A stretch of 64,000 nucleotides of DNA, from NCBI GenBank assembly GCA_948467545.1, contig CAOKER010000009.1:29302-93301 (forward strand), read 5' to 3'. The notes below the pieces were generated by a model, which worked only from the letters and a program-made list of their open reading frames with translations, did not search any database and was not told where the DNA came from. Made by a program: the position numbers and the translations under genes. The stretch comes from an uncultured Eubacteriales bacterium (GTDB lineage: Bacteria > Bacillota > Clostridia > Oscillospirales > CAG-272). Of the stretch, positions 18,018-28,311 are shown piece after piece (positions within the stretch are counted from its first letter, which is position 1; each line of letters starts with the position of its first letter).

Positions 18018-18067
18018 AACGCGCAGATTACGCTGTCATTCACGTAACCCGCGCGTTCTTATTTTTT
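18018..18067 (+). terminator. terminator after the radical SAM gene
   Basis: AACGCGC (18018-18024) pairs with GCGCGTT, with an inner GATTACG/CGTAACC stem, followed by a T-rich run. It separates the convergent radical SAM and rlmA genes. Confidence 0.75.
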
Positions 18068-18081
18068 ATGTCTCGGACGTA

Positions 18082-18897
18082 TTAGATTCTCCTGAACATT
18101 AGGATACCGAATTCAATTTCTGTGTTAAGGTTATCGACTGCGTAAAGTCTTTCCTGTCCCTTTTTGTCTGTTCTGTAAAAGTACGGTGTCATTTCAAAAA
18201 GAGATACAATCTCATCATGTAAAAGATGTATCTCAGAACGAATCTGCCGTTCGGACAAAAATTCAAACCCTTCAGGAGTTTCACGCTCTTCCTCATTCTC
18301 ATACGGATTCTCATAAAGAATTTTCTTCATACCAAATAAATGTCTGGCAAGGGGTATAACTCTAATTAAAACTCCGTTCTTTTTCAAAATACGTCTGAAC
18401 TCCTGTGATGCCATTGGAGCAAAAACAGATATAACAACATCAGAGCTTTCGTCCGCAAGAGGAATATCATAAACACTTGCTGCCGCGAGTAAAAGCTCCG
18501 CATTTCTTTTTATACCCGCAATAAGCGCATCCTTGGAAAGGTCTATGCCAAGTACGACAGCCCCGGAACATGCCTTGGAAACCTCAGAAGTATAATAACA
18601 TTCTCCGCATCCGGCATCAAAAATTACCGAACTCATTTCCGAAACCGATTTTACCGAATCGCAAAGTGCATCACACAAGATTTTATAATGTCCGGAATTC
18701 AAAAATGTCCGGCGTGCCAAAACCATTTTTTTATCGTCTCCGTGAAGACTTTTATTTGAAAGAATTAAATTTACATATCCGCTTTTTGCAATATCAAAGC
18801 AATGCTTATTTTCACACAAATAGCTGTTTCCGTTTTTCTTCAAGCTCTCTCTGCAAACAGGACACCGCCAATAGTTTTTTGATAAAATAATACTCAC
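18082..18897 (-). CDS. rlmA: 23S rRNA guanine methyltransferase, RlmA family
   Basis: RlmA proteins methylate N1 of a guanine in 23S rRNA hairpin 35. The zinc knuckle CPVC...CENKHCFD sits at the N-terminus, followed by YVNLILSNKSLHGDDKKMV, the SAM-binding DAGCGECYY motif and a GIDLSKDALIAG segment. I chose the GTG at 18897 (271 residues), which places the zinc knuckle near the N-terminus as in the family; the frame is open to another GTG at 18924, but neither has a strong ribosome site. It is convergent with the radical SAM gene. Confidence 0.9.
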   Translation of the reverse strand: MSIILSKNYWRCPVCRESLKKNGNSYLCENKHCFDIAKSGYVNLILSNKSLHGDDKKMVLARRTFLNSGHYKILCDALCDSVKSVSEMSSVIFDAGCGECYYTSEVSKACSGAVVLGIDLSKDALIAGIKRNAELLLAAASVYDIPLADESSDVVISVFAPMASQEFRRILKKNGVLIRVIPLARHLFGMKKILYENPYENEEERETPEGFEFLSERQIRSEIHLLHDEIVSLFEMTPYFYRTDKKGQERLYAVDNLNTEIEFGILMFRRI

Positions 18898-18969
18898 CCA
18901 GTCTTCCCGTAAAATTTCAAGCACGCAAATAAAATATCGAATCGCAGTTGACTAATATTAAGTTGACTC

Positions 18970-19176
18970 CTATAAAAGGATGAAATAAGCTTCGTCGACT
19001 ATAAATATTATAAAAATAAAATCACAGAAATTAAAGTCAAAGCGCAATGTTTCGTGTTTTTTTCTTCGCAAAACCGTCGCCGTCCCCAGCAAAACAAATC
19101 TTAACGGTGTAAAGCAACATGCTTTAATTTCATCAGACTTTATAACCGACCCGCGATACGGTGACAAAATCCCCAT
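18970..19176 (-). CDS. possible small protein coupled to the ANTAR gene
   Basis: A 68-codon frame begins with ATG directly after the TGA of the ANTAR gene (TGAATGGGG), so translational coupling is possible. It reads MGILSPYRGSVIKSDEIKAC and ends in a hydrophobic stretch (FCDFIFIIFIVDEAYFILL). There is no separate ribosome site and I know no family for it. It may be an open frame in a non-coding stretch. Confidence 0.25.
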   Translation of the reverse strand: MGILSPYRGSVIKSDEIKACCFTPLRFVLLGTATVLRRKKHETLRFDFNFCDFIFIIFIVDEAYFILL

Positions 19177-19761
19177 TCAATTATAGGTCCTTATAATTGT
19201 TTCAGCAATTTCTATCCTTGTCACGCACCTGTCCATAGCCTGCTTTTCTATGTATCGGTGAGCGTCGGACTCGGTCATTTTCAGCTGTTCTATAAGAATC
19301 CATTTTGCCCTGTTTATAAGCCTTATCTCCTTCATCTTGTCTTCCAGTGAAACGGCTTTCTTTTCCAATCCCGAAAGTCTGTTGCGCATCGCTTTCATCC
19401 AGTCAAAAGCCTGAGATACAGCCTGCTGAGAAGTTGGTTTTGAAAGAACAAAAACACCGTGTTTATTTACCTTAGCGGTAATTTCGGAATAAAGCTCATT
19501 TTTTACAAATAAAAGAACCGCTCCGCAGCCGTCTCTGCAAGCATCGGCGGCAAAATCTATTCCAAAATCATCCGGAAGCGGAGAATTAATCACTACAAGG
19601 TCATATGTTCTTTCAAGAATAATCCGCCTTGCAGCACCTTCATTATTAACAGTATCTATGGGATAATAATCAGAAACGGGAAGGAGCGGTTTAATTGAAC
19701 TATTAAATTTTTCGGAAGAAGATACAATAAGAACACTGTATGTATAACTGTTGAAAACCAT
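19177..19761 (-). CDS. ANTAR-domain response regulator
   Basis: A 194-residue protein with a receiver-like domain (about 8-120; VLIVSSSEKF, DLVVINSPLPDDFG, VFVLSKPTS) and a C-terminal ANTAR RNA-binding domain (about 130-190; INRAKWILIEQLKMTESDAHRYIEKQAM). ANTAR proteins bind paired small hairpins in leader RNA and prevent termination. The phospho-acceptor position reads as Asn/Ser-rich rather than a clear Asp, so phosphorylation may not control it. It lies 139 bp downstream of the glutamine synthetase gene on the same strand, a pairing known in Clostridia, where it controls nitrogen genes. Confidence 0.9.
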   Translation of the reverse strand: MVFNSYTYSVLIVSSSEKFNSSIKPLLPVSDYYPIDTVNNEGAARRIILERTYDLVVINSPLPDDFGIDFAADACRDGCGAVLLFVKNELYSEITAKVNKHGVFVLSKPTSQQAVSQAFDWMKAMRNRLSGLEKKAVSLEDKMKEIRLINRAKWILIEQLKMTESDAHRYIEKQAMDRCVTRIEIAETIIRTYN

Positions 19762-19900
19762 ACTGCTTACCCCGGTGGTTCGTTTTTAAATAAGACGCAT
19801 AGCCTCTCTATTACATTTTCCGCAAAAGAGCATTCTGCCGCCGAAAATTGAAGCATAAACCGCCTGTACATAATATATAGAGAGACCTTTTTTAACTATA

Positions 19901-21112
19901 TTAATATAATCCGCAGTATGAATTAATCAGCATCTTAGGTAAATAATGTGAAATAAATTCACTTTTTAAAGCCTCATCACGTGCTTCGGAAATTGAGCGA
20001 GGAAGCGTATTATATTTTTTCAGCTGTTCTGACGTAGCATTATACAGGTTTATATCTGCGGGAGGCGGAAGCTCTTTACGCTCTTTTATACCCAAAAGAC
20101 CGGCATATATTAGGAGCGTGTATGCAATATACGGATTAGCACCCGGATCCGGAGAACGAAGCTCAGCACGAACATATTCCCCACAGGCAGCAGGAATCCT
20201 TATAAGCTGTGACCGGTTTTCACTTGACCATGTGACATAAAAGGGAGCCTTTTGGCTGCCGAAACGTTTAAAAGACTGCGCTGAAGGATTGAGAAACACC
20301 GTCATTTCAGAAATTCTGTCAAGAATTCCCGAAATGACATACTGAAGAAGATTTTCATCTTCACCCTTTACCGAAATATTTATATGCATGCCGCTTCCGG
20401 GTTTTCCCTCAAGCGGTTTAGGAGAAAAGTCAGCATAAAGTCCGTTTCTTGCGGCGACAGTTTTTACAACAGCTTTAAAGGTAACAGCATCATCTGCAGC
20501 AGTCAGCGGAGAAGAATATCTAAAATCAATTTCGTTCTGTCCGGGCCCTTCTTCGTGATGAGAGCTCTCCGGAATAATTCCCATCTGCTCAAGTGTCAAA
20601 CATATTTCCCGCCTTACATTTTCGCCTTTATCCTCCGGAGCAATGTCCATATATCCCGCATCGTCATACGGCTCATTTAGCGTCTTGCCGTCATCGTCAG
20701 TTTTAAAAAGATAGAACTCCATTTCATTTCCAAATGAAAAAGAAATACCCTCTTTTTTTGCGCCGTCTACTGCATTACGAAGTATATTTCTGACATCACA
20801 TTCAAACGGCGTGCCATTCGGGTACAGTACGTCGCAAAACATTCGGACAACACGTCCGTGATCAGGCCTCCAAGGAAGTAAAGACAAAGTTGACGGATCC
20901 GGACGAAGCAGTAAATCAGAGTGAACATCTCCGCCAAAACCAGAAACGGCAGATGCGTCAAATGCAATGCCGTAGTCAAAAGCGCGTTCAAGCTCTCCGG
21001 GCATTATGGAAATGTTTTTCTGTTTCCCGTAAATATCACAGAAAGCAAGTCTTATAAATTTGACATCTTCCTCGTTTATAAATTGCATTACTTCATTTCT
21101 TGAATATTTCAT
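19901..21112 (-). CDS. glnA: glutamine synthetase family protein
   Basis: Makes glutamine from glutamate, ammonia and ATP. Conserved active-site blocks are present: FGNEMEFYLF, EGPGQNEIDFRYS, GSGMHINISV, NRSQLIRIPA and ELRSPDPGANPYIAYTLL. I start at the ATG at 21112 (MKYSRNEVMQFI), giving 403 residues, which is shorter than classical GlnA type I (about 440-470). The usual adenylylation Tyr region is not recognisable. The frame is open 28 codons further upstream but that part is low-complexity. It precedes the ANTAR regulator on the same strand, supporting a nitrogen-control role. Confidence 0.9.
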   Translation of the reverse strand: MKYSRNEVMQFINEEDVKFIRLAFCDIYGKQKNISIMPGELERAFDYGIAFDASAVSGFGGDVHSDLLLRPDPSTLSLLPWRPDHGRVVRMFCDVLYPNGTPFECDVRNILRNAVDGAKKEGISFSFGNEMEFYLFKTDDDGKTLNEPYDDAGYMDIAPEDKGENVRREICLTLEQMGIIPESSHHEEGPGQNEIDFRYSSPLTAADDAVTFKAVVKTVAARNGLYADFSPKPLEGKPGSGMHINISVKGEDENLLQYVISGILDRISEMTVFLNPSAQSFKRFGSQKAPFYVTWSSENRSQLIRIPAACGEYVRAELRSPDPGANPYIAYTLLIYAGLLGIKERKELPPPADINLYNATSEQLKKYNTLPRSISEARDEALKSEFISHYLPKMLINSYCGLY

Positions 21113-21184
21113 ATATAATAAACGCCTTTCAATAAAAAGACTCCTCATATAAATATTTAAATTAAATATTATGTTACAGTTATT

Positions 21185-21213
21185 AATATAACACATCTAT
21201 AAACTATTTGCAA
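21185..21213 (-). promoter_or_regulatory. candidate promoter of the glutamine synthetase gene
   Basis: On the minus strand TTGCAA (21213-21208), 17 bp and TATATT (21190-21185) lie about 75 bp before the start codon. The match to the housekeeping consensus is moderate. Confidence 0.45.
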
Positions 21214-21277
21214 CAAAAAATTTGTAAATTACTCATTTTATTACTTCCCAATTTTTTCTCCGCACAAAATTTTTGTA

Positions 21278-21306
21278 TTGACATTTATAAAGTTTTATGG
21301 TATAAT
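21278..21306 (+). promoter_or_regulatory. consensus promoter of tRNA-Arg
   Basis: TTGACA (21278-21283) and TATAAT (21301-21306) are separated by exactly 17 bp, a perfect sigma-A promoter about 40 bp before the tRNA. Confidence 0.85.
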
Positions 21307-21347
21307 TACTATTGTAATTTTTGAATATGTATCGATATACTTCAGCT

Positions 21348-21424
<77 letters not shown>

Positions 21425-21457
21425 TATAAAAAGAACATGAAAAAAGATATGTTCTGT

Positions 21458-21485
21458 AAAAACCCCGATTCTGTCGGGGTTTTTA
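21458..21485 (+). terminator. terminator of tRNA-Arg
   Basis: AAAAACCCCGA pairs with TCGGGGTTTTT around a short loop, ending in a T-run. Confidence 0.9.
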
Positions 21486-21690
21486 TGTTATCTAAGGACA
21501 GGATTTCAAGCTTTATATATGAAAAACAGTAAATTCCATTCTACATATAATTTTAAATATACATATCGAATATCCGTACAGGATGCAAATAAGTCATTGA
21601 AAGTATCAAAGCAAATCATTTCAAACTGTGATAATTCGACAGACGATCGTACTATAAGTAACAAAAGTACAACAAGCATATGGGGACACA

Positions 21691-22133
21691 ATGAAATCTA
21701 ATAAATTTTTACCTCTTTTAGGAATACTTACAATAACCATTATTCTTTCTGTAAGTCTGTATTTCATTAAAACAGCAGAATATAAATATTGGACAACTGC
21801 GACGGTATAATCACTAATATGAAACAGTATCACAGCAGCGGAGGAAAATACCGCATTGGCGGAGGTCCAAAATATATTATATATTACACTTATAAAGCGG
21901 AAGGAACGACCTATCAAGGCTCTGATACATTTTCGGGAAGGCTGCCGAAGAAACACTTTATTGGCGAAAAAATAGAAATTTGGTATAACCCGGCCAATTG
22001 TAAACAGTCCATGTACACCAAGCCCGGAGCCGGTTTGTGGCCATATGCCCCGTTTATATTTGCTATTCCTATTTCCTTATTCGTATTCAGCAATAGGTCC
22101 AATTGCAAGAAGAATAATCTGCAATTAAATTAA
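21691..22133 (+). pseudogene. frameshifted DUF3592-like membrane protein
   Basis: Two adjacent frames join into one protein. From the ATG at 21691 (after TGGGG) a frame reads MKSNKFLPLLGILTITIILS, with a membrane segment and EYKYWTTATV, and stops near 21810. In the +1-shifted frame the sequence continues GIITNMKQYHSSG, YYTYKAEGTTYQGSDTF and GEKIEIWYNPANCKQSMY, then a second membrane segment and a stop at 22133. The W-TATV-x-GIITN pattern and the IEIWYNP motif are those of DUF3592 proteins. One base is lost or gained at about 21805-21812. Whether this is a real mutation or an assembly error cannot be told here. Confidence 0.7.
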
Positions 22134-22206
22134 TTTGTAGTTAGCGCCATAACAAACAAAGGTATCTCTTTAGCAAAACTTCGCCTATATTATACCTTTT
22201 TGCATT

Positions 22207-22251
22207 AAAATAAGATGTCTTCCACTGCAGAGGTGGAAGACATCTTATTTT
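22207..22251. terminator. 19-bp perfect hairpin, bidirectional terminator
   Basis: AAAATAAGATGTCTTCCAC (22207-22225) and its exact complement (22233-22251) enclose a 7-nt loop, with T-runs on both strands. It lies between the DUF3592 remnant and the convergent XRE gene. Its right arm segment AGACATCTTATTTT is repeated once more directly downstream. Confidence 0.85.
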
Positions 22252-22355
22252 AGACATCTTATTTTATGATAACTATTTTACGCGATAAATACAAACATAC
22301 CCAAAACAACTTATAGCAGAATTAATTTTTGTCTGCTATAAACGCCTCGGCATTT

Positions 22356-22973
22356 TTAATTTCCGACTAAAAGGTTTCTGATGTTTTTATCTGTTTCGTC
22401 ATTGTCAAGACCTTTTGATATGAGAGGCTGTATCACTTCACGGCTCTCTCTTATATGCGGTAATGTGTCCGCAATAGCATTTGCCTTATCTTTTTTTCCG
22501 CATTTCAAATATAAAAAACATAGAACAGCGCGCATCGTAGACTTTTGTTTTTCATTATCAGAAAGCGGCAGTCCTCTCTCTGCCAAGTCAATAGCTTCCT
22601 CCAAATTGCCCTGCAATGATAATACGCCTGCTAATCCAAGTATCATTCCAGGATTGTTGGGATATGTAACTAAAGCGTCACGATAAACTTTTTCCGCCTC
22701 ACTGTAATTACCGCAACGCTGAAACTCGTTCGCAGTTTTGTGAATATTATAGCGCGTTCCGTCAGCGCGTATAATATCCATACCAATAAGAGCATCTATG
22801 CTTGTTTCAAATATATTTGCAAGAGCCGGCAAAAAGGTTATGTCCGGATAACTTTCGCCCCGTTCCCATTTCGATACACTCTGCGGTGTTATATTTAAAT
22901 ATTTTGCCACATCATCCTGCGACAAATTTTTCATCATACGATTTCTCTTTAAATTTTCAGACAAAAATAACAT
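22356..22973 (-). CDS. XRE-family regulator with TPR repeats
   Basis: A 205-residue protein with an N-terminal Cro/CI helix-turn-helix (MMKNLSQDDVAKYLNITPQS, VSKWERGESYPDITFLPALA) and a C-terminal tetratricopeptide region (about 85-190; GNYSEAEKVYRDALVTYPNN, GNLEEAIDLAERGLPL, CGKKDKANAIADTLPHIRE). Such proteins usually repress neighbouring genes or respond to a peptide or partner protein bound by the TPRs. AAAGGAGAG precedes the ATG, and a near-perfect promoter lies upstream. No clear target gene is next to it. Confidence 0.92.
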   Translation of the reverse strand: MLFLSENLKRNRMMKNLSQDDVAKYLNITPQSVSKWERGESYPDITFLPALANIFETSIDALIGMDIIRADGTRYNIHKTANEFQRCGNYSEAEKVYRDALVTYPNNPGMILGLAGVLSLQGNLEEAIDLAERGLPLSDNEKQKSTMRAVLCFLYLKCGKKDKANAIADTLPHIRESREVIQPLISKGLDNDETDKNIRNLLVGN

Positions 22974-23007
22974 TATTACTCTCCTTTTTAATTATTTTTC
23001 TATTATT

Positions 23008-23036
23008 ATTATAATTAATTGAAAAATATAAGTCAA
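23008..23036 (-). promoter_or_regulatory. promoter of the XRE-TPR gene
   Basis: On the minus strand TTGACT (23036-23031), 17 bp and TATAAT (23013-23008) lie about 35 bp before the start codon. Confidence 0.75.
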
Positions 23037-23148
23037 TGGCGCCGTAGTTGTTATTGATTAAACCGGTATCGGCATGTATCAGCTCAGTATATCATCATTA
23101 AACTGCTATAAGCACTTCTGTGTTGAGTTTTAGATAGTATATCCAAAA

Positions 23149-23185
23149 GAAAATGTCTCCCACCTTTATAGTGGAAGACATTTTC
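23149..23185 (-). terminator. terminator of groESL
   Basis: On the minus strand GAAAATGTCTTCCAC pairs with GTGGGAGACATTTTC through one G-U pair, followed by TTTTGG. The plus strand has a C-A mismatch at the same place, so the hairpin is oriented to groEL. Its GTCTTCCAC core is shared with the hairpin at 22207. Confidence 0.8.
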
Positions 23186-23219
23186 ATACGATATAATAAT
23201 TTTATGCGATAATTGATTA

Positions 23220-24896
<1,677 letters not shown>

Positions 24897-24916
24897 CTAA
24901 TATAAATTACCAAGTA

Positions 24917-25225
<309 letters not shown>

Positions 25226-25248
25226 CTAATTTCTTTGATTATACACGA

Positions 25249-25275
25249 TTAGCACTCTTATTACATGAGTGCCAA
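25249..25275 (-). promoter_or_regulatory. CIRCE operator (HrcA site) of groESL
   Basis: TTAGCACTC (25249-25257), exactly 9 bases, then GAGTGCCAA (25267-25275): the classic CIRCE inverted repeat with one change from the consensus. The HrcA repressor would bind here and release on heat stress. hrcA itself is not in the window. Confidence 0.95.
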
Positions 25276-25287
25276 TCACTGTTTACT

Positions 25288-25316
25288 ATTATACACACCA
25301 TTATCATTAAAATCAA
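25288..25316 (-). promoter_or_regulatory. groESL promoter
   Basis: On the minus strand TTGATT (25316-25311), 17 bp and TATAAT (25293-25288) lie just upstream of CIRCE, so HrcA would block the first transcribed bases. Confidence 0.75.
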
Positions 25317-25446
25317 GGTTTTTTTTGCTTTGTTTACATATATTTAACAGTTATATAAACAATTAAATAATAAAAGGCTTACGACAGTGCTATTTCTATC
25401 GTAAACCTTTTTCAAATACATTCCTTAACAGCCTTAATCTCCGCAC

Positions 25447-26715
25447 TTAGCTAACGCCGTCATAGTAAGCTGCATGGAGCTCGTCTACAAGACGGAGCAG
25501 CTTCTGCATATATGCTACATGCTCCGAATTAAATCCGTCATAATCTGAAAAAATTGCCACAGCATAAGGATGCTCATCATATACAATGCCTATATCATGA
25601 TATGAACCATAATCCCAGCCGTACTTATGAGCAACATCGCGGTCTTCTCCGAGCGTCATAATTAAATTAGTCTGCGCACTTCCGATAAGAGAATCTTTCA
25701 TAAGGGACGAATATTCCGATCCGCTTTCGATAAATTCATATATTGATTTCATAATGCTGCACCCATCCCTTGCAGACATGTTTATTGTCGTATCATACAT
25801 TGACGTCCATCCTTCTTCACGCACCAGTGTACGAAGAAGACTATGACCGTATTCTGCCGTCAGAACATGGAATGCAACATTGTCACTGTCAGACAAGGTA
25901 TATCCTATCAGATCAGAAAAGGTGTATGTAATACCGTCGCCCCTCGAAGCGATTACACCTGTTCCGGTCTGATAATATTCCTTTTCCGAATAAACAATAG
26001 ATCTTGTAAAGTCATAGTATGGCGCACCCAGTTCCTCCTCAGACACACCATCCGCAAGCTTTCGCTGCCTTTCCGAGCATTCGGCGGAGGCCGCCTTAAG
26101 AATCGAAAGTATGTACGGCGCTTTAACAACGCTTGCCGAATCGAACTGAAGATCTCCGTTAAACGAGAAAGTATATCCGCTTTCCAAATCAAGATAGCAC
26201 AGCGACAGTTTAGGCATCCTGCTCTCTGTAACGGTAGCTGTTATAAATTCATTATCTGTTTTCACAGTTTTTTCAATTTCATCTTCAATCAATACCGGAT
26301 TTGCAATAAGGTCTGACAGCTCGGAAAAAAGCCTTGCCTGATTTTTCGCATCGACAGCGTATGTCCCCTGCAGCAATTCAATATTCTCTTCAAGCCGGTT
26401 TATACAGGAGTTTTTTTCTTCGATCTCCGAGAGAAGCTCAGGGAAATCATCCGCATCAGAGTTCTCGTACTCAGACAGCCGCTTCCGAAGCTCATCCCTT
26501 TCCGAGACAGCAGCTTCAAGTTCCCCGCGCAGCACATCAGCTTCGTCCGACGGTGCAAAAGCCGCCTCCGAATCTGTTAAGTCCGTTTTTCGCTCGGACA
26601 AATACAAAACGATAAAAACGATGTTTGCCGCAATTAATACAACAGCCGCCGCAGACAATGAAAAAATCAAAAGCCTGTCGTTAAAAATCCTTTTCTTTTT
26701 TTGCATATTCTTCAT
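25447..26715 (-). CDS. membrane-anchored serine hydrolase, class A beta-lactamase fold
   Basis: A 422-residue protein with a cytoplasmic basic tip, a membrane segment (about 15-39), an acidic coiled-coil region (about 55-120) and a C-terminal serine hydrolase domain. The active-site blocks are S195-V-V-K198 (SxxK), S277-D-N279 (SDN) and H363-K-Y-G-W (the KTG position). I see no Glu166-like omega-loop residue, so it may be a peptidoglycan or peptide hydrolase rather than a true beta-lactamase. It follows divIC by 12 bp on the same strand, which points to a cell-wall role at division or sporulation. The start has only a weak ribosome site. Confidence 0.82.
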   Translation of the reverse strand: MKNMQKKKRIFNDRLLIFSLSAAAVVLIAANIVFIVLYLSERKTDLTDSEAAFAPSDEADVLRGELEAAVSERDELRKRLSEYENSDADDFPELLSEIEEKNSCINRLEENIELLQGTYAVDAKNQARLFSELSDLIANPVLIEDEIEKTVKTDNEFITATVTESRMPKLSLCYLDLESGYTFSFNGDLQFDSASVVKAPYILSILKAASAECSERQRKLADGVSEEELGAPYYDFTRSIVYSEKEYYQTGTGVIASRGDGITYTFSDLIGYTLSDSDNVAFHVLTAEYGHSLLRTLVREEGWTSMYDTTINMSARDGCSIMKSIYEFIESGSEYSSLMKDSLIGSAQTNLIMTLGEDRDVAHKYGWDYGSYHDIGIVYDEHPYAVAIFSDYDGFNSEHVAYMQKLLRLVDELHAAYYDGVS

Positions 26716-26727
26716 GTTCTTTATACT

Positions 26728-27027
26728 TTATTTAGTCAGATTATTATAATAAATAACTTCATCCGGCATATGATAACCAAGACTTCTGCGCGCGATTTTC
26801 TTCACGTAGTCATCATCGAGCTCTCCCTCAAGAAGTTCCTGAAGCTCCTCGAGCTCTTCCGTTTTATCGTCAAGTTCATTTTGAAGCATAAGCTGCTCCT
26901 GACAGCAATTATTGTATGTAAATTGCTGTCCTACAATAGAAGCAATGCAAAAACAAATAAATGTAATAATAGCTGCCTTGACGAATACACTGAGTCGTTT
27001 TTCAGGCATAATATAACGGTTGCTCAT
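26728..27027 (-). CDS. divIC: septum formation initiator, DivIC/FtsB-like
   Basis: A short bitopic protein: basic N-terminus, one membrane segment (about 14-35), then a coiled coil (QLMLQNELDDKTEELEELQE) and the C-terminal YVKKIARRSLGYHMPDEVIY pattern of the FtsB/DivIC family. It helps assemble the divisome with FtsL and DivIB/FtsQ. The ATG at 27027 gives 99 residues; an in-frame TTG at 27039 is possible but is too close to the GGGGG ribosome site. It lies 39 bp after yabQ, the same order as in Bacillus. Confidence 0.9.
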   Translation of the reverse strand: MSNRYIMPEKRLSVFVKAAIITFICFCIASIVGQQFTYNNCCQEQLMLQNELDDKTEELEELQELLEGELDDDYVKKIARRSLGYHMPDEVIYYNNLTK

Positions 27028-27066
27028 TTTAAATTTCAACTTCCCCCTTGCCCTGGCGTAAATAAA

Positions 27067-27666
27067 TTATTTCTGCGGCGTAAGCTCTCTTATCACCGAA
27101 TTCGCCATATTGTAACCTCTCTCAGACGCTTTTAATTCTCTGTTATACATAATTTTCCCAACCACAGAACAAATCAGACGGCGCAAAATTCTCAACGCAA
27201 TACCGGAAAGCCAGCGAAACAGCTTTAAAAGCGGGAATAACGTCAGTTTCATAACAAACATAAAAACCGTTCTTACAAACAGAATTATATACGATGAAAA
27301 GAGCATTACAATTTTTCCCACGGTAAAATAGTAAACAAAAAAACCCACTGCTGTACCAAGAAGAATAAACCATCTCGGATGCCCGGAATTAATATGAAAT
27401 ATCATCACCGAAATTACTACGGCACAAATAACAGAATATATTATATCCTCAATCGCAATAATAACAGTTCGAACTGTCTCGCCATGCGGCTTTTTTCCAT
27501 TCGCCGCTTCGCTGCCGGTAACCGCACCAAGACGCCGCAATCTGTTTGAAGGTTCAACAGCTATCCTCAAAATTCTGAATACATCATATACAATTCCGAG
27601 CAGCACACCGACCGCGGCACCATACAGTGCAAGGGATACCAGCGCAGACTGCGAAACATGTTCCAT
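27067..27666 (-). CDS. yabQ: spore cortex biosynthesis protein YabQ
   Basis: About 199 residues with four to five membrane segments. The first (ALYGAAVGVLLGIVYDVFRI) carries the family's GxxYDxFR signature, followed by a long cytoplasmic loop and LFRWLSGIALRILRRL near the C-terminus. In Bacillus YabQ sits in the forespore outer membrane and is needed for cortex formation. I start at the ATG at 27666 because AAGGA overlaps the earlier ATG at 27678. It lies between yabP and divIC as in spore formers. Confidence 0.87.
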   Translation of the reverse strand: MEHVSQSALVSLALYGAAVGVLLGIVYDVFRILRIAVEPSNRLRRLGAVTGSEAANGKKPHGETVRTVIIAIEDIIYSVICAVVISVMIFHINSGHPRWFILLGTAVGFFVYYFTVGKIVMLFSSYIILFVRTVFMFVMKLTLFPLLKLFRWLSGIALRILRRLICSVVGKIMYNRELKASERGYNMANSVIRELTPQK

Positions 27667-27788
27667 TATTATGACCATTCCTTATGTACAAACTTACTGC
27701 ATTCAAACCCTATCGAATGAAAAATACCGAATAAATGTACCCAACAGATATATACTGCTGTTTGAATTATTTTTTTTAAAACTACAGC

Positions 27789-28199
27789 TCAGCGTTTTCG
27801 GAAAAAACCAAAAAAACCTCCGCGTTCATCTGATTTTTCATCATCAGTATAAATAAGTCCGTTAATATTTCCGTCAATAACAATGCATCCCGTCTGAAGA
27901 GGAATATCCGCGTCTCCGTCAGAATCATCATAGTACAGTGACATACGATGAGTTTCCCCTCCCTGACTGTCCTGGGACTGACGTGCCGAAAAATTTTCAG
28001 AATTCTGCGGCGAGTTAAAGCTTACAATATGCAGGGTATCGCCGTCTACAGACAATGTTCCCATACACGTCTGCATAATAATGCTGTCCTCATCAAATGA
28101 AAGAACATCCTCGACACCGCTGATTTTTAATGATTTTCTGCCCTTCATCGTTACCGTATGACCGGTTTGTCTGTCCGACAATCTGTTTCTGTCTGCCAT
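27789..28199 (-). CDS. yabP: sporulation protein YabP
   Basis: A 136-residue soluble protein. The domain at about 12-60 (HTVTMKGRKSLKISGVEDVL, SFDEDSIIMQTCMGTLSVDG) is the YabP/YqfC fold found in spore formers. A low-complexity acidic insert (about 70-100) and a GGFFGFFRKR tail follow, which resembles a C-terminal membrane-contact tail. It is transcribed with yabQ and divIC downstream. The ribosome site is a GGGG run. Confidence 0.88.
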   Translation of the reverse strand: MADRNRLSDRQTGHTVTMKGRKSLKISGVEDVLSFDEDSIIMQTCMGTLSVDGDTLHIVSFNSPQNSENFSARQSQDSQGGETHRMSLYYDDSDGDADIPLQTGCIVIDGNINGLIYTDDEKSDERGGFFGFFRKR

Positions 28200-28311
28200 T
28201 TCACAACCCCACTTGTCAATTTCAGTATTTCTTTCAAAATTCTTTCAGAAATATGATATGATCAAATAATCGGATGTATTCATAACTAACGAAACAAAGA
28301 CACAAAAAAGC

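Noticed and set aside
21519..21701. 60-codon frame upstream of the DUF3592 remnant
   Set aside because: No ribosome site, overlaps the start of the better-supported gene, and has Ser/Asn/Lys-rich composition without a pattern.
25447..26715. Antibiotic-resistance beta-lactamase
   Set aside because: The long coiled coil, the membrane anchor, HKYGW in place of KTG and the lack of a visible Glu166 argue for a wall-related serine hydrolase.
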